Source of the DNA: Mesorhizobium sp. NZP2298
GTDB taxonomy: Bacteria > Pseudomonadota > Alphaproteobacteria > Rhizobiales > Rhizobiaceae
Reading direction: 5' to 3'
Length of the DNA stretch: 64,000 nt
Assembly: GCF_013170825.1 (NCBI RefSeq)
Contig: NZ_CP033365.1
Span: 6,274,001 to 6,338,000, forward strand
Shown here: positions 24,893 to 34,162 of the stretch, piece after piece
Numbering within the stretch: the first letter of the stretch is position 1
How the letters are laid out: the number at the start of each line of letters is the position of its first letter
The notes under the pieces: generated by a model
Database searches by the model: none
What the model saw: only the letters and a program-made list of their open reading frames with translations
What the model was told of the DNA's origin: nothing
Program-made: the position numbers and the translations under genes

Positions 24893-26640
24893 GCATGACC
24901 GCTTACTCCCTTCTGCATCGGGACAACCGACGCTGGCCGTTCAGCAGGCGAGGGGAAGGGCCGGATAACGTTGGCCAGGACCTCCTCGCGCGAGCCGAAG
25001 GAGTGAAGCGTCCCATTCGACATTACGAGCACCTTGTCGATATTGGTGAGGGCGGAAGGACGGTGCGCAACGACGATGACTATGCCTCCGCGCTGGCGCA
25101 CCGCCAGGATCGCGCCGGCCAGGGCGGCATCGCCATCGACGTCCAGGTTTGAATTCGGTTCGTCGAGGACGACAAGAAACGGCTCGCCATAAAGTGCCCT
25201 GGCAAGCCCAACGAGCTGTCTTTGTCCGGCCGAAAGGGCTGCCCCTCCCTCGCCTACGCGTGTTTGAAATCCATTCGGCAATCGCATGATCATCTTGTCG
25301 ACGCCCGCCGCCCTGGCGGCTGCCAGCACGCCCTTGGCGTCGCCCTTGCCGCCAAATCTCGAAATATTGTCGGCAACCGTTCCATCAAACAGTTCAACAT
25401 CTTGCGGCAGGTAGCCGATATGGGCGCCAAGCTGTTCGTGACCCCATTGGTCGAGCGAGGCTTCGTCCAGCCTTACCGTTCCGCGAAGCGGCTGCCACAC
25501 GCCCACCAGCGCGCGCACAAGTGTCGTTTTCCCAGAACCGCTTGGGCCGACGATCGCCATTCCCGCGCCCCCCTGCAGGCGGAAACTGACATTGGCCACG
25601 GTCGGTCTTTGCTGGCCTGGCGGGGCTATTGTCAGTTCCTCGACCGCAAGCATCGCCTGCGGGGCTGGCAGCTCCATGAGCTCGTCATGGCTGCCGAAGG
25701 CGGTCAGCGCCCTTGCCAGCTGGGAATAGCTCTGACGGAACGCCACAAACCCTCTCCAGTTTGCCATCGCCGCGTCAACCGGGGCCAACGAGCGGCCCAG
25801 CAATATGGATGATGCTATGATCACGCCGGGCGACGCTTCACCTCCGATCACGAGATAGGCACCAAGTCCCAGGACGCAGGACTGCAAGGCCATCCGCAGC
25901 GCCCTCGACGTTGAACCGGTGGCGCCGACGATGTCGGAAAGGCGTTCCTGGTGCGCGAGATATGCGTGATTGACCTCACCCCAACGGCGGGCAAGCCGCC
26001 CGGAAAGGCCCATCGCGCGGACAACTTCCGCATTGCGGCGGCCAGAGTCGGCAAGGTTGCGTTGTGACACAAGCGTCTCGGACGCGCGCGCGGCTGGGCC
26101 GCGGCCAAGGATTTCCGCGACAACCGTGAGCAGCACGACAACAATCGCGCCGCCCGTCGCCAGCAGACCGAGCGAAGGATGCAAAAGAAAGATGACCAGC
26201 AGATAAAACGGTATCCATGGTGCGTCGAAGACGACAGTCGGCCCCAATCCGGAAAGGAAACCGCGCAACTGATCCAGGTCACGAAGCGGCTGTACCCGGC
26301 TCGCGTCCTGCCCGCCGATGAGCGGCAAGGACAATGAGAGGCCGAAGACCCTCTGCTGCAGAGTCTTATGGAGGCGATTGCCGATTCGCACCAGGAGGCG
26401 AAGCCGCACGAAATCCAGCAGGCCGTAGACCGCGTAAAGGCCCAGCATCCCGATCGTAAATCCGACCAGCGTCGGAATGCTCTGCGAAGGCAGAACGCGG
26501 TCGTAGACTTGCAGCATGTAGACGGAGCCGGTCAGCGCAAGAATGTTTATGACCGCCGAGAACACGCCAACGCCTACCAGTGCGGGCGCGGCGCCAAGCA
26601 TAGCGCCACGCAGATCGGGCGAGTTTCCACCAAGGCTCAT
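24889..26640 (-). CDS. prsD: type I secretion ABC transporter (PrsD-like permease/ATPase)
   Basis: A 583-residue half-transporter with six transmembrane helices in residues about 15-300 and a C-terminal ATPase. Walker A is GPSGSGKTT (365-373), the ABC signature LSAGQ (469-473), and Walker B VVLDEPNSNLD (490-500). It lacks an N-terminal C39 peptidase, consistent with exporters of C-terminal-signal RTX proteins rather than bacteriocins. It forms an operon with the HlyD-like gene. The RTX protein encoded at 53432 is the natural candidate substrate, 27 kb away in the same island. Confidence 0.92.
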   Translation of the reverse strand: MSLGGNSPDLRGAMLGAAPALVGVGVFSAVINILALTGSVYMLQVYDRVLPSQSIPTLVGFTIGMLGLYAVYGLLDFVRLRLLVRIGNRLHKTLQQRVFGLSLSLPLIGGQDASRVQPLRDLDQLRGFLSGLGPTVVFDAPWIPFYLLVIFLLHPSLGLLATGGAIVVVLLTVVAEILGRGPAARASETLVSQRNLADSGRRNAEVVRAMGLSGRLARRWGEVNHAYLAHQERLSDIVGATGSTSRALRMALQSCVLGLGAYLVIGGEASPGVIIASSILLGRSLAPVDAAMANWRGFVAFRQSYSQLARALTAFGSHDELMELPAPQAMLAVEELTIAPPGQQRPTVANVSFRLQGGAGMAIVGPSGSGKTTLVRALVGVWQPLRGTVRLDEASLDQWGHEQLGAHIGYLPQDVELFDGTVADNISRFGGKGDAKGVLAAARAAGVDKMIMRLPNGFQTRVGEGGAALSAGQRQLVGLARALYGEPFLVVLDEPNSNLDVDGDAALAGAILAVRQRGGIVIVVAHRPSALTNIDKVLVMSNGTLHSFGSREEVLANVIRPFPSPAERPASVVPMQKGVSGHA

Positions 26641-27019
26641 GGCTTGCGACCTCCGGTAAGAAGTCGTCGGGCAGGTTCACTGGCTCCGCCGGCCATCAAC
26701 AATTTTTTGGTTTTCAGGAGCGTTTCCCTTTTTGCCTTATAATATTACGCCCCACTAACGTACGTGGCCTTCGGTCAAAATGTAGCAAAATCGTGACGCT
26801 GGCCCGAAAAACCGGGAATCGACGCATTAAACCGGGGGAAAACTGCCGTTTTAAGATGCAAGGAGGGCTGTACAGATCGCGTTTCAGGCAAACGAAATCG
26901 AACCCGCACCATTTTTTTCGAGGGTGAATCGCCGCAGAGGCAAAGCCACGGCGCCCGGCTCATGGCCGTTTCACTGACCCATTTGTCACTGCGCCATTTG
27001 AGTGAGCGATCTCGGCTTT
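26641..27019. other. 379-bp AT-rich upstream region of prsD
   Basis: No gene is evident. The block 26700-26800 is much richer in A/T than its neighbours and contains TTATAAT (26737-26743) and TAATAT on the opposite strand, so a promoter for prsDE is likely here. A 62-codon minus-strand frame at 26775-26963 has no ribosome-binding site of note and no protein-like composition. Confidence 0.4.
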
Positions 27020-27937
27020 CTAGTGCTTCCTCGCGATAACCAGGAAATGCTGCGCCAGTTGTCCGGGAACGCGCAGGGTTCTGGATAGCTTCTCGAAGGG
27101 CTCGATCAATGCTTCACAGATCCCCGGCAAGAGGCGTCCCGGCCGAGGCAGATAGCCATAAGGTATCACCTCCTCCACGAGGAAGCCCGAAGCGGTCAGG
27201 AGTTTCTTGAATCTTGTTTCGCCTAGCGTGTTGCGAACCGTGCGTCCAAGCGACCAATTGAGCAGTTGGCAAACCAGGCCGATGGGCGAAGTCGCATTCA
27301 TATGAACGTTGCACACGAGCCGTCCGCCATTCTTCAGCTGCTGGTTTATCGCTTTCAGCGCCTCCCGTTTCAGCTGATCCTCGGCGTTCAGAAAGAAGCG
27401 AAACGCGGTTACGACATCAAAGGTCTCTTCGAGGGACTCCATCGTCATATCGATGTTGCGCAGTTTCACATTGCTCGGAACTTGCGCGCAGGCAAGCATG
27501 GATCTGGACACGTCGACGCCGACCACCTCGCCGAAAACCTCAGCCGCGACGTTGGTGATGCGACCTGTTCCGCATGCAAAATCGAGACAATTTCGATTGG
27601 CTCCGCCCATGGGGCGAAGAACGTCCAGGATCATGGGCCTTTCGATTTTGTCCCACAGCGCACCGTAATAGCCGGACTCGTGCGTCATGTTGTAGTGCGC
27701 GCCGTAGCCCGGCGCGCAATGACTGGCCCTGTAGTCGTCCGACGCTCGGTCGCCCTGCGTGTGGATCTGTTGGCCGGACGCCAGGTCCTGCCAAATCGCG
27801 GACTTGCCGGGTTGGGACTCGGCTATGAGAATTCTAACCGCCGAAGACGTATCGACAGCATAGGCCGCCGGCTGAGCCATCCGAGCCGTGTTCGTCAACC
27901 ATTTCCGCTTCGCATCTCGCTTGGAATTGAGCCTCAC
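27020..27937 (-). CDS. class I SAM-dependent methyltransferase
   Basis: A 305-residue protein with a Rossmann-type methyltransferase domain. Motif I is CLDFACGTGRIT (about residues 117-128), followed by VVGVDVSRSMLACA and motif IV FDVVTAFRFFLN. The N-terminal 70 residues are extra and the C-terminal 60 carry hydrophobic patches (GYLPRPGRLLPGICEALIEPF). The start is GTG at 27937, placed 6 nt after AGGAG. Located downstream of the ExoF-like gene, it may methylate a sugar of the EPS or a lipid carrier; the substrate is not determinable. Confidence 0.82.
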   Translation of the reverse strand: MRLNSKRDAKRKWLTNTARMAQPAAYAVDTSSAVRILIAESQPGKSAIWQDLASGQQIHTQGDRASDDYRASHCAPGYGAHYNMTHESGYYGALWDKIERPMILDVLRPMGGANRNCLDFACGTGRITNVAAEVFGEVVGVDVSRSMLACAQVPSNVKLRNIDMTMESLEETFDVVTAFRFFLNAEDQLKREALKAINQQLKNGGRLVCNVHMNATSPIGLVCQLLNWSLGRTVRNTLGETRFKKLLTASGFLVEEVIPYGYLPRPGRLLPGICEALIEPFEKLSRTLRVPGQLAQHFLVIARKH

Positions 27938-28019
27938 CAGGATCTCCTATTCGGCTTGTTCGACCCTCCAATCGAACAGTTCCCAAGCCCCCCTTTTATC
28001 GGCCGGCGATTGAAGCCGC

Positions 28020-29279
28020 CTATTGGATTGCAGCACTTTGCAGATCACTGCTGAATTTGGCCTCGACGGTATCCCCCGGCGTCACAATCGTATCTTCGTC
28101 TGCCGAGATTTTGCGCCACTCGTCGCCTATCTTGCGCACGATAGTGACTTGAGCCTGGATCGTTTCACCGGCAATCGGCAATGGCTGGGCGGATGCTCCG
28201 GTCGGTTGCAACTTCTCGCTGGCGGCGCGGAGTCTGGTGGTGACATCCCCCAGCCGCGCATTGGTGTCCTTCAGATCCGTTAGCAAGCCAACTTTCCTCT
28301 GATTGTCATTGCGTTCGCGCTGCCTGACATAATCCTCCTGCTGGCGCCGCGCTCTCATGAGCTCGACCGAGGTTTGCAGCGCGCCGCTTGAAGAGAGAAG
28401 CAAGGCGCGCCTGACATCGGCGAGCCGGGTGTTGGTCAGATTGCCTGCCTCGAACGCCTTGGTTACTTTCGCCAGGTCATCCTGATCCGCCTTCACGCTC
28501 TCGGACTCGACCTCTTCGCGCTTCTGCAAAAGCTCGATTTGATCGGCCGCGTCCTTCTGGCCCTTCTCAAGGAAAGCCTGTTCCTGCTGGAAGTCGCTCA
28601 GCGCAATCTTCAGCGCGTCTTCCTCGGCCTGGGCGATCGCTGCCCCGACGCTGGGCGACAGAGGTGACCCCTGCGGTGTCTGCTTGTCGAAATCCGCCTG
28701 GTCCTGAAGTTCGGCGCGGAGACGGGCGGCGTGAAAATACTCTTTGGTGTAGTCTCCCCAAAGTGTTTCGTAATCGCGCCTGAGATCAACCGGATCTGGT
28801 CCGGTCTGGCCCGCCCGTGACCGCAAGAGGCTGAAGCCGCCGGAGACGGCGAGCGCCTGCCGCACTGTCATGAGCGGACGGTAGGCCTGCTGCCCCGGCG
28901 TGAGCACGTCGCCCGTCACGTAGATCGGACGATAGTCGGCGATGATGGCCGTTATATCGCCTGGTTTGACGACAACCATCTGCTCTCGTCCATCGGGCAA
29001 ACGCACGTGAAAGATCGTGGTCGGCAGAAGCGTCTGCATGCGGTTCTGCAACTCGGACGCGGTCAACCCTCCGACCATAACCATCCCGACTTCGGGAAGG
29101 GCGATGTTGCCGTCCATCTGGACCACGGCTCGCTGCGTCCGATCCGGAATTGGTGCTATCCCTATCTCGACCGTATCGCCAGGTGACAGGCGATAGGGCT
29201 CGACCTCGCCGGCGGCAGCCATCGATGCCAGGAATATCCCGGCAACCGAGGCGAGAACGGTTCGTTTAGTGAAGGCCAT
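28020..29279 (-). CDS. polysaccharide export protein (ExoF/Wza-like)
   Basis: A 419-residue periplasmic or outer-membrane export component. It has a Sec signal peptide (cleavage near SMAAAG-EVEPY) and the polysaccharide export domain YRLSPGDTVEIGIAPIPD with PEVGMVMVGGLTASELQ, then a SLBB-like segment (IYVTGDVLTPGQQAYRPLMTVRQALAVSGG). A long coiled coil (about 200-340) and a C-terminal beta segment follow. Length matches rhizobial ExoF (about 420 aa), and there is no lipobox. It probably works with the ExoP-like protein at 43462-45672. Its first 14 nt overlap the end of the upstream propeller-like gene. Confidence 0.88.
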   Translation of the reverse strand: MAFTKRTVLASVAGIFLASMAAAGEVEPYRLSPGDTVEIGIAPIPDRTQRAVVQMDGNIALPEVGMVMVGGLTASELQNRMQTLLPTTIFHVRLPDGREQMVVVKPGDITAIIADYRPIYVTGDVLTPGQQAYRPLMTVRQALAVSGGFSLLRSRAGQTGPDPVDLRRDYETLWGDYTKEYFHAARLRAELQDQADFDKQTPQGSPLSPSVGAAIAQAEEDALKIALSDFQQEQAFLEKGQKDAADQIELLQKREEVESESVKADQDDLAKVTKAFEAGNLTNTRLADVRRALLLSSSGALQTSVELMRARRQQEDYVRQRERNDNQRKVGLLTDLKDTNARLGDVTTRLRAASEKLQPTGASAQPLPIAGETIQAQVTIVRKIGDEWRKISADEDTIVTPGDTVEAKFSSDLQSAAIQ

Positions 29280-30534
29280 TTGCGACAATCTCCTTCTGGT
29301 TCGGCACCGGCTCCGAAGGCCATTCAAGACGGGAAACGAAATCGTATACCGGGCCACCGGGCACGCCCCAATTGCTCGACCAGATCACCTGTGAGCCATC
29401 AGGAGACGGCGAGGCATGCGTCTCGCTCCAGTAATCGAAGTGCGCGTTTTGCGTGTCGACGACACGGCGGACCTCTCCGCTGCCGTCCAAGCGCAGTGCA
29501 ATGACCTGCTGGGCGTAAGGCGCCCAATCCGGGTGCCGCGCTATTTCGGCTGGCGTGCCGCCATAGCTTAGAAACACCCAGCCCGGCCTGTCGAGCGACC
29601 TGAGCGACGCATGCATGGCCTCGCCATATTTCATCAGCGAGGTGACCTTGCCGTCAGCCAATCGGCGCTTGATCACCTGATATTTGTCGGGCTCCGACTT
29701 GCTGATCCCGACATAGATTTCGCTGCCGTCGGTATCGACCGTCATGTCGCCGTGACCGGGCCGGTGGTGCTCCATCCACTTCTGGCGCAGGACGCCGTCG
29801 ATGGAAAAGATGAAGTTCGGTTCATTGCCGTCCGGCAATGCCTGTGAGCACACAATGTTGATCCCGAGCGGGGAGATCGAACAGGAGCCGGTGGTTCCTG
29901 GAAGCTGGGCAAGATCGATATCCGGGAACTTCTTCCGCTCCTTTAGGTCGTAGCCAAAGACCACCGCCTTGCCGTCATTGCGCGTCGCACGCACAGCAAT
30001 GCGGTTGCCATCGCGGCTCGGATTGCCTTTGTTAGGCCCGAACTGAAGCTTGCTGTAGGCCGACGAGGCGAACACGACGTCCTCCTGGTCGGTGCGTGGC
30101 GCCCAGGTTGAAATCTGCCGGCCGGCAACGCAGATCATCAGCCGGGGATCCCTGGGATGCCATTCGCATTCAATCGAGCGGTCGCGGTGGAACAATGGGA
30201 CGTAGCTGTGCCCGTCGAGAAAGCACATGCCACCGCAACCATTGACGATCAAAAGAAGGCTCTGGTCGGCATTCCAAGCCTGTGCGCTTGAGTAGCGGTG
30301 AGTGCAGTATTTCGTCCCGCATACACCGGCCAGGCCGAGAACTCCGGGTCCTGTGATCCGTAGGAAGACCGTGCCCGACGCCGGATCCCTTGTTTCACGG
30401 AGATAGTCCGGAAGGTTGGCCGCCACCGGCGGCCCCGATGCGTTGCTTGCCCGACCGCCGGCCATGTAGAAGTTCAGGAACACGGCACCGGCAACCAGCA
30501 ACAGTGCCACCACATGCCGGCGCAGCAGGATCAT
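29266..30534 (-). CDS. membrane-anchored propeller-like protein of unknown function
   Basis: A 422-residue protein. Residues 6-26 (RHVVALLLVAGAVFLNFYMAG) form a signal anchor; the rest is predicted periplasmic. Repeated beta motifs of about 45-55 residues with WNADQSLLLIVN, WHPRDPRLMICV, SRDGNRIAVRATR, DTDGSEIYVGIS and SPDGSQVIWSSNWG resemble TolB/WD40-type propeller blades. Paired cysteines (CGTKYCTH, CGGMC) may form disulphides. No enzyme motif is recognised. The ATG at 30534 overlaps the dehydratase stop by 4 nt and its stop overlaps the ExoF-like start by 14 nt, so it is firmly in the EPS operon. Confidence 0.8.
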   Translation of the reverse strand: MILLRRHVVALLLVAGAVFLNFYMAGGRASNASGPPVAANLPDYLRETRDPASGTVFLRITGPGVLGLAGVCGTKYCTHRYSSAQAWNADQSLLLIVNGCGGMCFLDGHSYVPLFHRDRSIECEWHPRDPRLMICVAGRQISTWAPRTDQEDVVFASSAYSKLQFGPNKGNPSRDGNRIAVRATRNDGKAVVFGYDLKERKKFPDIDLAQLPGTTGSCSISPLGINIVCSQALPDGNEPNFIFSIDGVLRQKWMEHHRPGHGDMTVDTDGSEIYVGISKSEPDKYQVIKRRLADGKVTSLMKYGEAMHASLRSLDRPGWVFLSYGGTPAEIARHPDWAPYAQQVIALRLDGSGEVRRVVDTQNAHFDYWSETHASPSPDGSQVIWSSNWGVPGGPVYDFVSRLEWPSEPVPNQKEIVANGLH

Positions 30535-31535
30535 GTCATATAGCCCTTTTCGCGCCGTACCCGGCCTTCGCCAAGGCGCGCGCGCCACCATGCGATCGTC
30601 CGCTCGAGCCCATCGCGCAGACTGGTCTGCGCCCGCCATCCCGTCTCGCTTTCAAAGCGCGAGGTATCGGCGAGCAGGGCGCGAACCTCCGAATTTTGCG
30701 GCCGCAAACGGCTTTCGTCGCGATGGACCGGCTTTTTGGAACCGCTCAATTCGAGGACGAGGTCCAATACGTCGGAGATGGTCACGGCGCGTTGGCTGCC
30801 GGCATTGTAGGCGTGGCCGAATTCGAGCCCCGCCAAGCCGGCCGTCAGGAACGCCGCGGCGGTGTCTTCGACAAAGGTCAGGTCACGGATCGGGCTCGTA
30901 TCACCGACCATGATCGCCGGGCAGTTCGGGTCGAGCGCCTGCCGGATGATGGTCGGCACGATCGCGCGCTCACTCTGGCGAGGACCATATGTGTTGAAGG
31001 GCCGCATGATGACGACCGGAACATCAAACGACCTGGCGTAGGACTCCGCCATCATGTCGGCGCCGATCTTGGATGCCGAATAGGGTGACTGTCCCTGCAG
31101 CGGATGCGTTTCGCGAATGGGCATGGTCTGGGCGGTTCCGTAGACCTCGCTCGTGGAGGTATGCACCACCCGCTCCGTCTCCCATTGACGCGCCGCTTCG
31201 AGCACGTTCACCGTGCCCAGGATGTTGGTTTCCACATAAGACTGGGCGGCCGCATAGGAGTATGGAATCGCAATGAGGGCAGCCAGATGAAACACAACGG
31301 CCTGGCCACGCATGATCCGGTTCAGGAATGCGCTGTCGCGGACGTCACCGCGGACGAGCTTCAGCCGGCTGCGGATGTTGTCCGGCAAATCGTCCAGCCA
31401 CCCATGGCTGTCGAAGGAATTGTAGAGCGCCAGGGCCGTGACATCCGCCCCGTTGCGCACAAGCGCTTCGGCGAGATGCGAACCGATAAATCCATCCGCG
31501 CCTGTCACCAGAACTTTCTTGCCATTGTAGCTCAT
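30531..31535 (-). CDS. NAD-dependent 4,6-dehydratase / epimerase (LegB-like)
   Basis: A 334-residue extended SDR. The cofactor motif GADGFIGSH is at residues 12-20, and the active site has SxxxYSASK (GQSPYSASKIGAD) with TSTSEVYGTAQ. The segments FHLAALIAIPYSYAAAQSYVETN and FNTYGPRQSERAIVPTII closely match LegB-type UDP-GlcNAc 4,6-dehydratases. Those enzymes generate a 4-keto-6-deoxy sugar for PLP aminotransferases, and an aminotransferase of the right class is encoded two genes upstream. No NeuB-like synthase is seen, so a full legionaminic acid pathway is not supported; a bacillosamine-like or other amino-deoxy sugar is more likely. Confidence 0.85.
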   Translation of the reverse strand: MSYNGKKVLVTGADGFIGSHLAEALVRNGADVTALALYNSFDSHGWLDDLPDNIRSRLKLVRGDVRDSAFLNRIMRGQAVVFHLAALIAIPYSYAAAQSYVETNILGTVNVLEAARQWETERVVHTSTSEVYGTAQTMPIRETHPLQGQSPYSASKIGADMMAESYARSFDVPVVIMRPFNTYGPRQSERAIVPTIIRQALDPNCPAIMVGDTSPIRDLTFVEDTAAAFLTAGLAGLEFGHAYNAGSQRAVTISDVLDLVLELSGSKKPVHRDESRLRPQNSEVRALLADTSRFESETGWRAQTSLRDGLERTIAWWRARLGEGRVRREKGYMT

Positions 31536-31580
31536 GACTACGCATTCCGTTGGCTTGATGGAGCGCTTTCCATTTGGGGT

Positions 31581-32255
31581 TCATGCGTCGATCGGCGGTG
31601 ATGGAACCCAGCCGACAACCGCCAGGAAGCCGCGCGCCATCCACATGATGTCGGAGCCGATGGTGCGCTGCGGATAGTAGGACAGGTCGAGTCTTGCCTT
31701 GGCCGGGAACATGACCTCCCGGTAGAAAAGGATGGGATCCACGGATTGGGGAAACAAACGCGCCTCGTGCCGGAAAAGAACCTGCGTTGGGCCCAGCAGG
31801 CCGGGTTTGTAGCGCAGGACCGCCTCCAGGCCACCATGGAAGCAATCTGCGAAAGCCAGGCTCTCGGGTCGTGGCCCAACGATCGCCATCTCGCCTTTGA
31901 GGACATTCCATAGCTGCGGCAATTCGTCGAGTTTGGTCGCGGCGAGGAAGCGGCCTACCGTCGTCATGCGGCTGTCGCCAACCATGGTCAGGGCGAGGCC
32001 TTGGGAGCTGCAGTCCACCCTGAACTTGCGGAATTTGTACATGCGGAAGGGTTGGCCGCCGGCGCCCATACGGGTTTGCACGAACAAGACGGAGCGGCCA
32101 CCTTCGAGCAGAAGCGCCACGGCAATCAGCAGCATCAGCGGCGCCAAAATGACGAACGCGGCGCCGGCGACCGTGAGATCGATCGAACGTCTCACGAGGC
32201 CATGCGTGGGGCTTGAGATGAGACGCCGGTGAAGGGAAAGGTCTGATGCATTCAT
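31581..32255 (-). CDS. sugar transferase (undecaprenyl-phosphate phosphoglycosyl transferase)
   Basis: A 224-residue monotopic phosphoglycosyl transferase of the bacterial sugar transferase family that attaches the first sugar-phosphate to undecaprenyl phosphate. Visible parts are the membrane helix RSIDLTVAGAAFVILAPLMLLIAVALLL (23-50), the YKFRKFRVD segment, KLDELPQLWNVLKGEMAIVGPRPE with the conserved catalytic Asp-Glu and PRP motif, and a C-terminal RYKPGLLGPTQV. It is the short form without the five-helix N-terminal domain, as in ExoY. The ATG overlaps the aminotransferase stop by 4 nt, so the two are coupled. Confidence 0.9.
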   Translation of the reverse strand: MNASDLSLHRRLISSPTHGLVRRSIDLTVAGAAFVILAPLMLLIAVALLLEGGRSVLFVQTRMGAGGQPFRMYKFRKFRVDCSSQGLALTMVGDSRMTTVGRFLAATKLDELPQLWNVLKGEMAIVGPRPESLAFADCFHGGLEAVLRYKPGLLGPTQVLFRHEARLFPQSVDPILFYREVMFPAKARLDLSYYPQRTIGSDIMWMARGFLAVVGWVPSPPIDA

Positions 32256-33388
32256 GCCGCGGTTCCTGTCTGAGCGCCGCTGTTAAGCGCGGCTGCCAGC
32301 GCAGCCACAACTGCTTCTGCGACGGGTGACGTGATCTGGGGGTGCAGTGGAATTGTCAGCTCTCGCTGGGCAAAATCCTCTGTACGCGGCAAATGGGTGT
32401 CGGGATAACGCTCACGATAGAACGTCATCTGGTGCACCGGCGGATAATGAATCGTGGTCTGTATCCCCAGCGTCCGCAGTTCGTCGATAACATCCTGCCG
32501 CCTTGCATAGCGCGGCAGAAGGATCGGCATGATGTGGTGAGCCGACGTCCGGGGTTCGCTGAAGGGAACCGTCACGGCAGGGCAGCGTTCCGCGATGAGG
32601 CGCCGGTATAGTACGGCCAGGATGCGCCTGATTTCGTTCCACTCCTGCAGGTTCTGCAGCTGAACCAGTCCGATCGCCGCACGCAGCTCATCCATGCGGT
32701 AGTTGAACCCGAGCATGGTGACATCATATTGCGGCGTACGACTGTTCAGCCGCTGATGTGTCCCGGTGGTCATGCCATGCCCGCGGGCCTGGCGAATCCT
32801 GTCGAGCAGATCGGGGTCGCGCGCAATCACGGCGCCCCCTTCGGCCGTTGTCATGTTCTTGTTGCCATAGAAGCTGAAGGCAGCGGCTGCGCCGAATGTC
32901 CCCACTTCCTTCAGGCCGGGAGCGTGCGCGGCATCTTCGATGATATGCAGCCCTCTAGCTCGGGCGAAACGCTGCCATTGTTCCCGATTGGGAAGGTAGC
33001 CCGCGAAGTGAACGAGAATGACCGCCTTTGTGCGTGACGTGCACCGCGCTTCGGCCTCCGCGAGTGACATCAGCGGCACGTCGGCCGACTCGATATCGAC
33101 AAAGACCGGCGTGGCCCCGACATACAGCACGGCATTCGCGGTCGCCACGAAGGTCAGTGACGGAACCAGTACCTCGTCGCCCGGGCCGATTCCCAGCGCA
33201 TGCAGGATGAGATGAAGCGCCGCGGTGCAAGAACCGACCGCAACGCAATCCTGCGCGCCATGGATGTCGGCGAAGGCCTGTTCGAAAGCTTGTACCCGCT
33301 CTCCCATGGTAAGCCAGCCGCTATCAATCACCTTCGATAGGGCTACCTTCTCCGGTACACCTAGAATTGGTGCGCTCACCAAGAGCAT
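32252..33388 (-). CDS. DegT/DnrJ/EryC1/StrS-family sugar aminotransferase
   Basis: A 378-residue PLP-dependent sugar aminotransferase. The cofactor-binding features are the conserved GSCTAALHLILHALGIGPGDEVLVPSLTF block (about 52-80), Asp in IIEDAAHAPG and the Schiff-base lysine in FSFYGNKNMTTAEGGAV. LGFNYRMDELRAAIGLVQL is also diagnostic. It would aminate a keto-sugar nucleotide such as the product of the LegB-like dehydratase encoded downstream. It lies between the sugar nucleotidyltransferase gene and the phosphoglycosyl transferase gene in one operon. Confidence 0.9.
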   Translation of the reverse strand: MLLVSAPILGVPEKVALSKVIDSGWLTMGERVQAFEQAFADIHGAQDCVAVGSCTAALHLILHALGIGPGDEVLVPSLTFVATANAVLYVGATPVFVDIESADVPLMSLAEAEARCTSRTKAVILVHFAGYLPNREQWQRFARARGLHIIEDAAHAPGLKEVGTFGAAAAFSFYGNKNMTTAEGGAVIARDPDLLDRIRQARGHGMTTGTHQRLNSRTPQYDVTMLGFNYRMDELRAAIGLVQLQNLQEWNEIRRILAVLYRRLIAERCPAVTVPFSEPRTSAHHIMPILLPRYARRQDVIDELRTLGIQTTIHYPPVHQMTFYRERYPDTHLPRTEDFAQRELTIPLHPQITSPVAEAVVAALAAALNSGAQTGTAA

Positions 33389-33439
33389 CTTGACCTCCTG
33401 AACTGTTATTTGCTGGTTCGGCCTCTACATCTGAACTCT

Positions 33440-34162
33440 TCACGCGGCCGCGGCGGCGACCTCGATCGAGGTCGACTGCTCTTCCCAGGCAATCGCCTGT
33501 GCGTTCTGGAAGTCGTCAACACGACCGATGTCGAGCCAGAGACCGTCGTGCTTGTACACATGCACGGCCGTGCCGCCCTGCATCATCTGGAGCATCAGAT
33601 CGTCGAACCCGAATGGGATGCCGGAGGGAATGAACCGCAGGACATCCGGGTTCATGCAGTAAATTCCCATGCTGACGAGATGGGAAAGTGTCGGTTTTTC
33701 CCTGAAGAGCTGAACGGCGTTGTCGACCTCGTCGATGACGCCGAAGTCCATCTTGATCAACCGGCAGGCGGTGGCGATCGTAACCGGATCCTTGTGCATG
33801 CGGTGCGCGGCTACGAACCGGCTGAGACTGAGGTCGGTAAGAACATCGCCGTTGAGCACGATAAATGTATCGTTCAGTTCATCCCTGATCAGGGACAGAG
33901 GCCCGATGGTGCCGAGCGGCTCCATTTCCTGGGTGTATCTGATCTTCAGATTCCATTGCGATCCATCTCCACAGACGCTGCGGATCAGGTGCCCGAGATA
34001 GCCGGTCGTGATGTAGACCTCTTCTATGCCGTTGCGCCGCAGCCACTTGAGAAGCAACTCAAGAACGGGCCGGGCTCCTATCGGCATCAAGGGCTTCGGC
34101 AAGACCGACGTGAAGGGCCGAAGGCGCGTGCCCATTCCGCCACATTGAATCACCGCTTTCAT
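33440..34162 (-). CDS. NDP-sugar nucleotidyltransferase
   Basis: A 240-residue sugar-1-phosphate nucleotidyltransferase with a GT-A-like Rossmann fold. The signature GGMGTRLRPFTSVLPKPLMPIG (residues 8-29) contains the activating Arg and Lys, LNGDVLTD is the metal-binding region and WLDIGRVDDF closes the domain. It lacks a C-terminal left-handed beta-helix. The activated sugar is not clear. It is the first gene of the minus-strand EPS block, with AGGGAGG before the ATG. The C-terminus (SIEVAAAAA) is an alanine run. Confidence 0.88.
   Translation of the reverse strand: MKAVIQCGGMGTRLRPFTSVLPKPLMPIGARPVLELLLKWLRRNGIEEVYITTGYLGHLIRSVCGDGSQWNLKIRYTQEMEPLGTIGPLSLIRDELNDTFIVLNGDVLTDLSLSRFVAAHRMHKDPVTIATACRLIKMDFGVIDEVDNAVQLFREKPTLSHLVSMGIYCMNPDVLRFIPSGIPFGFDDLMLQMMQGGTAVHVYKHDGLWLDIGRVDDFQNAQAIAWEEQSTSIEVAAAAA

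Noticed and set aside
26775..26963. 62-codon minus-strand frame upstream of prsD
   Set aside because: No ribosome-binding site of note, atypical composition, and it lies in an AT-rich likely promoter region.
30531..34162. Legionaminic acid biosynthesis cluster
   Set aside because: Only a LegB-like dehydratase and an aminotransferase are present; no NeuB, NeuC or CMP-transferase-like gene is in the window.
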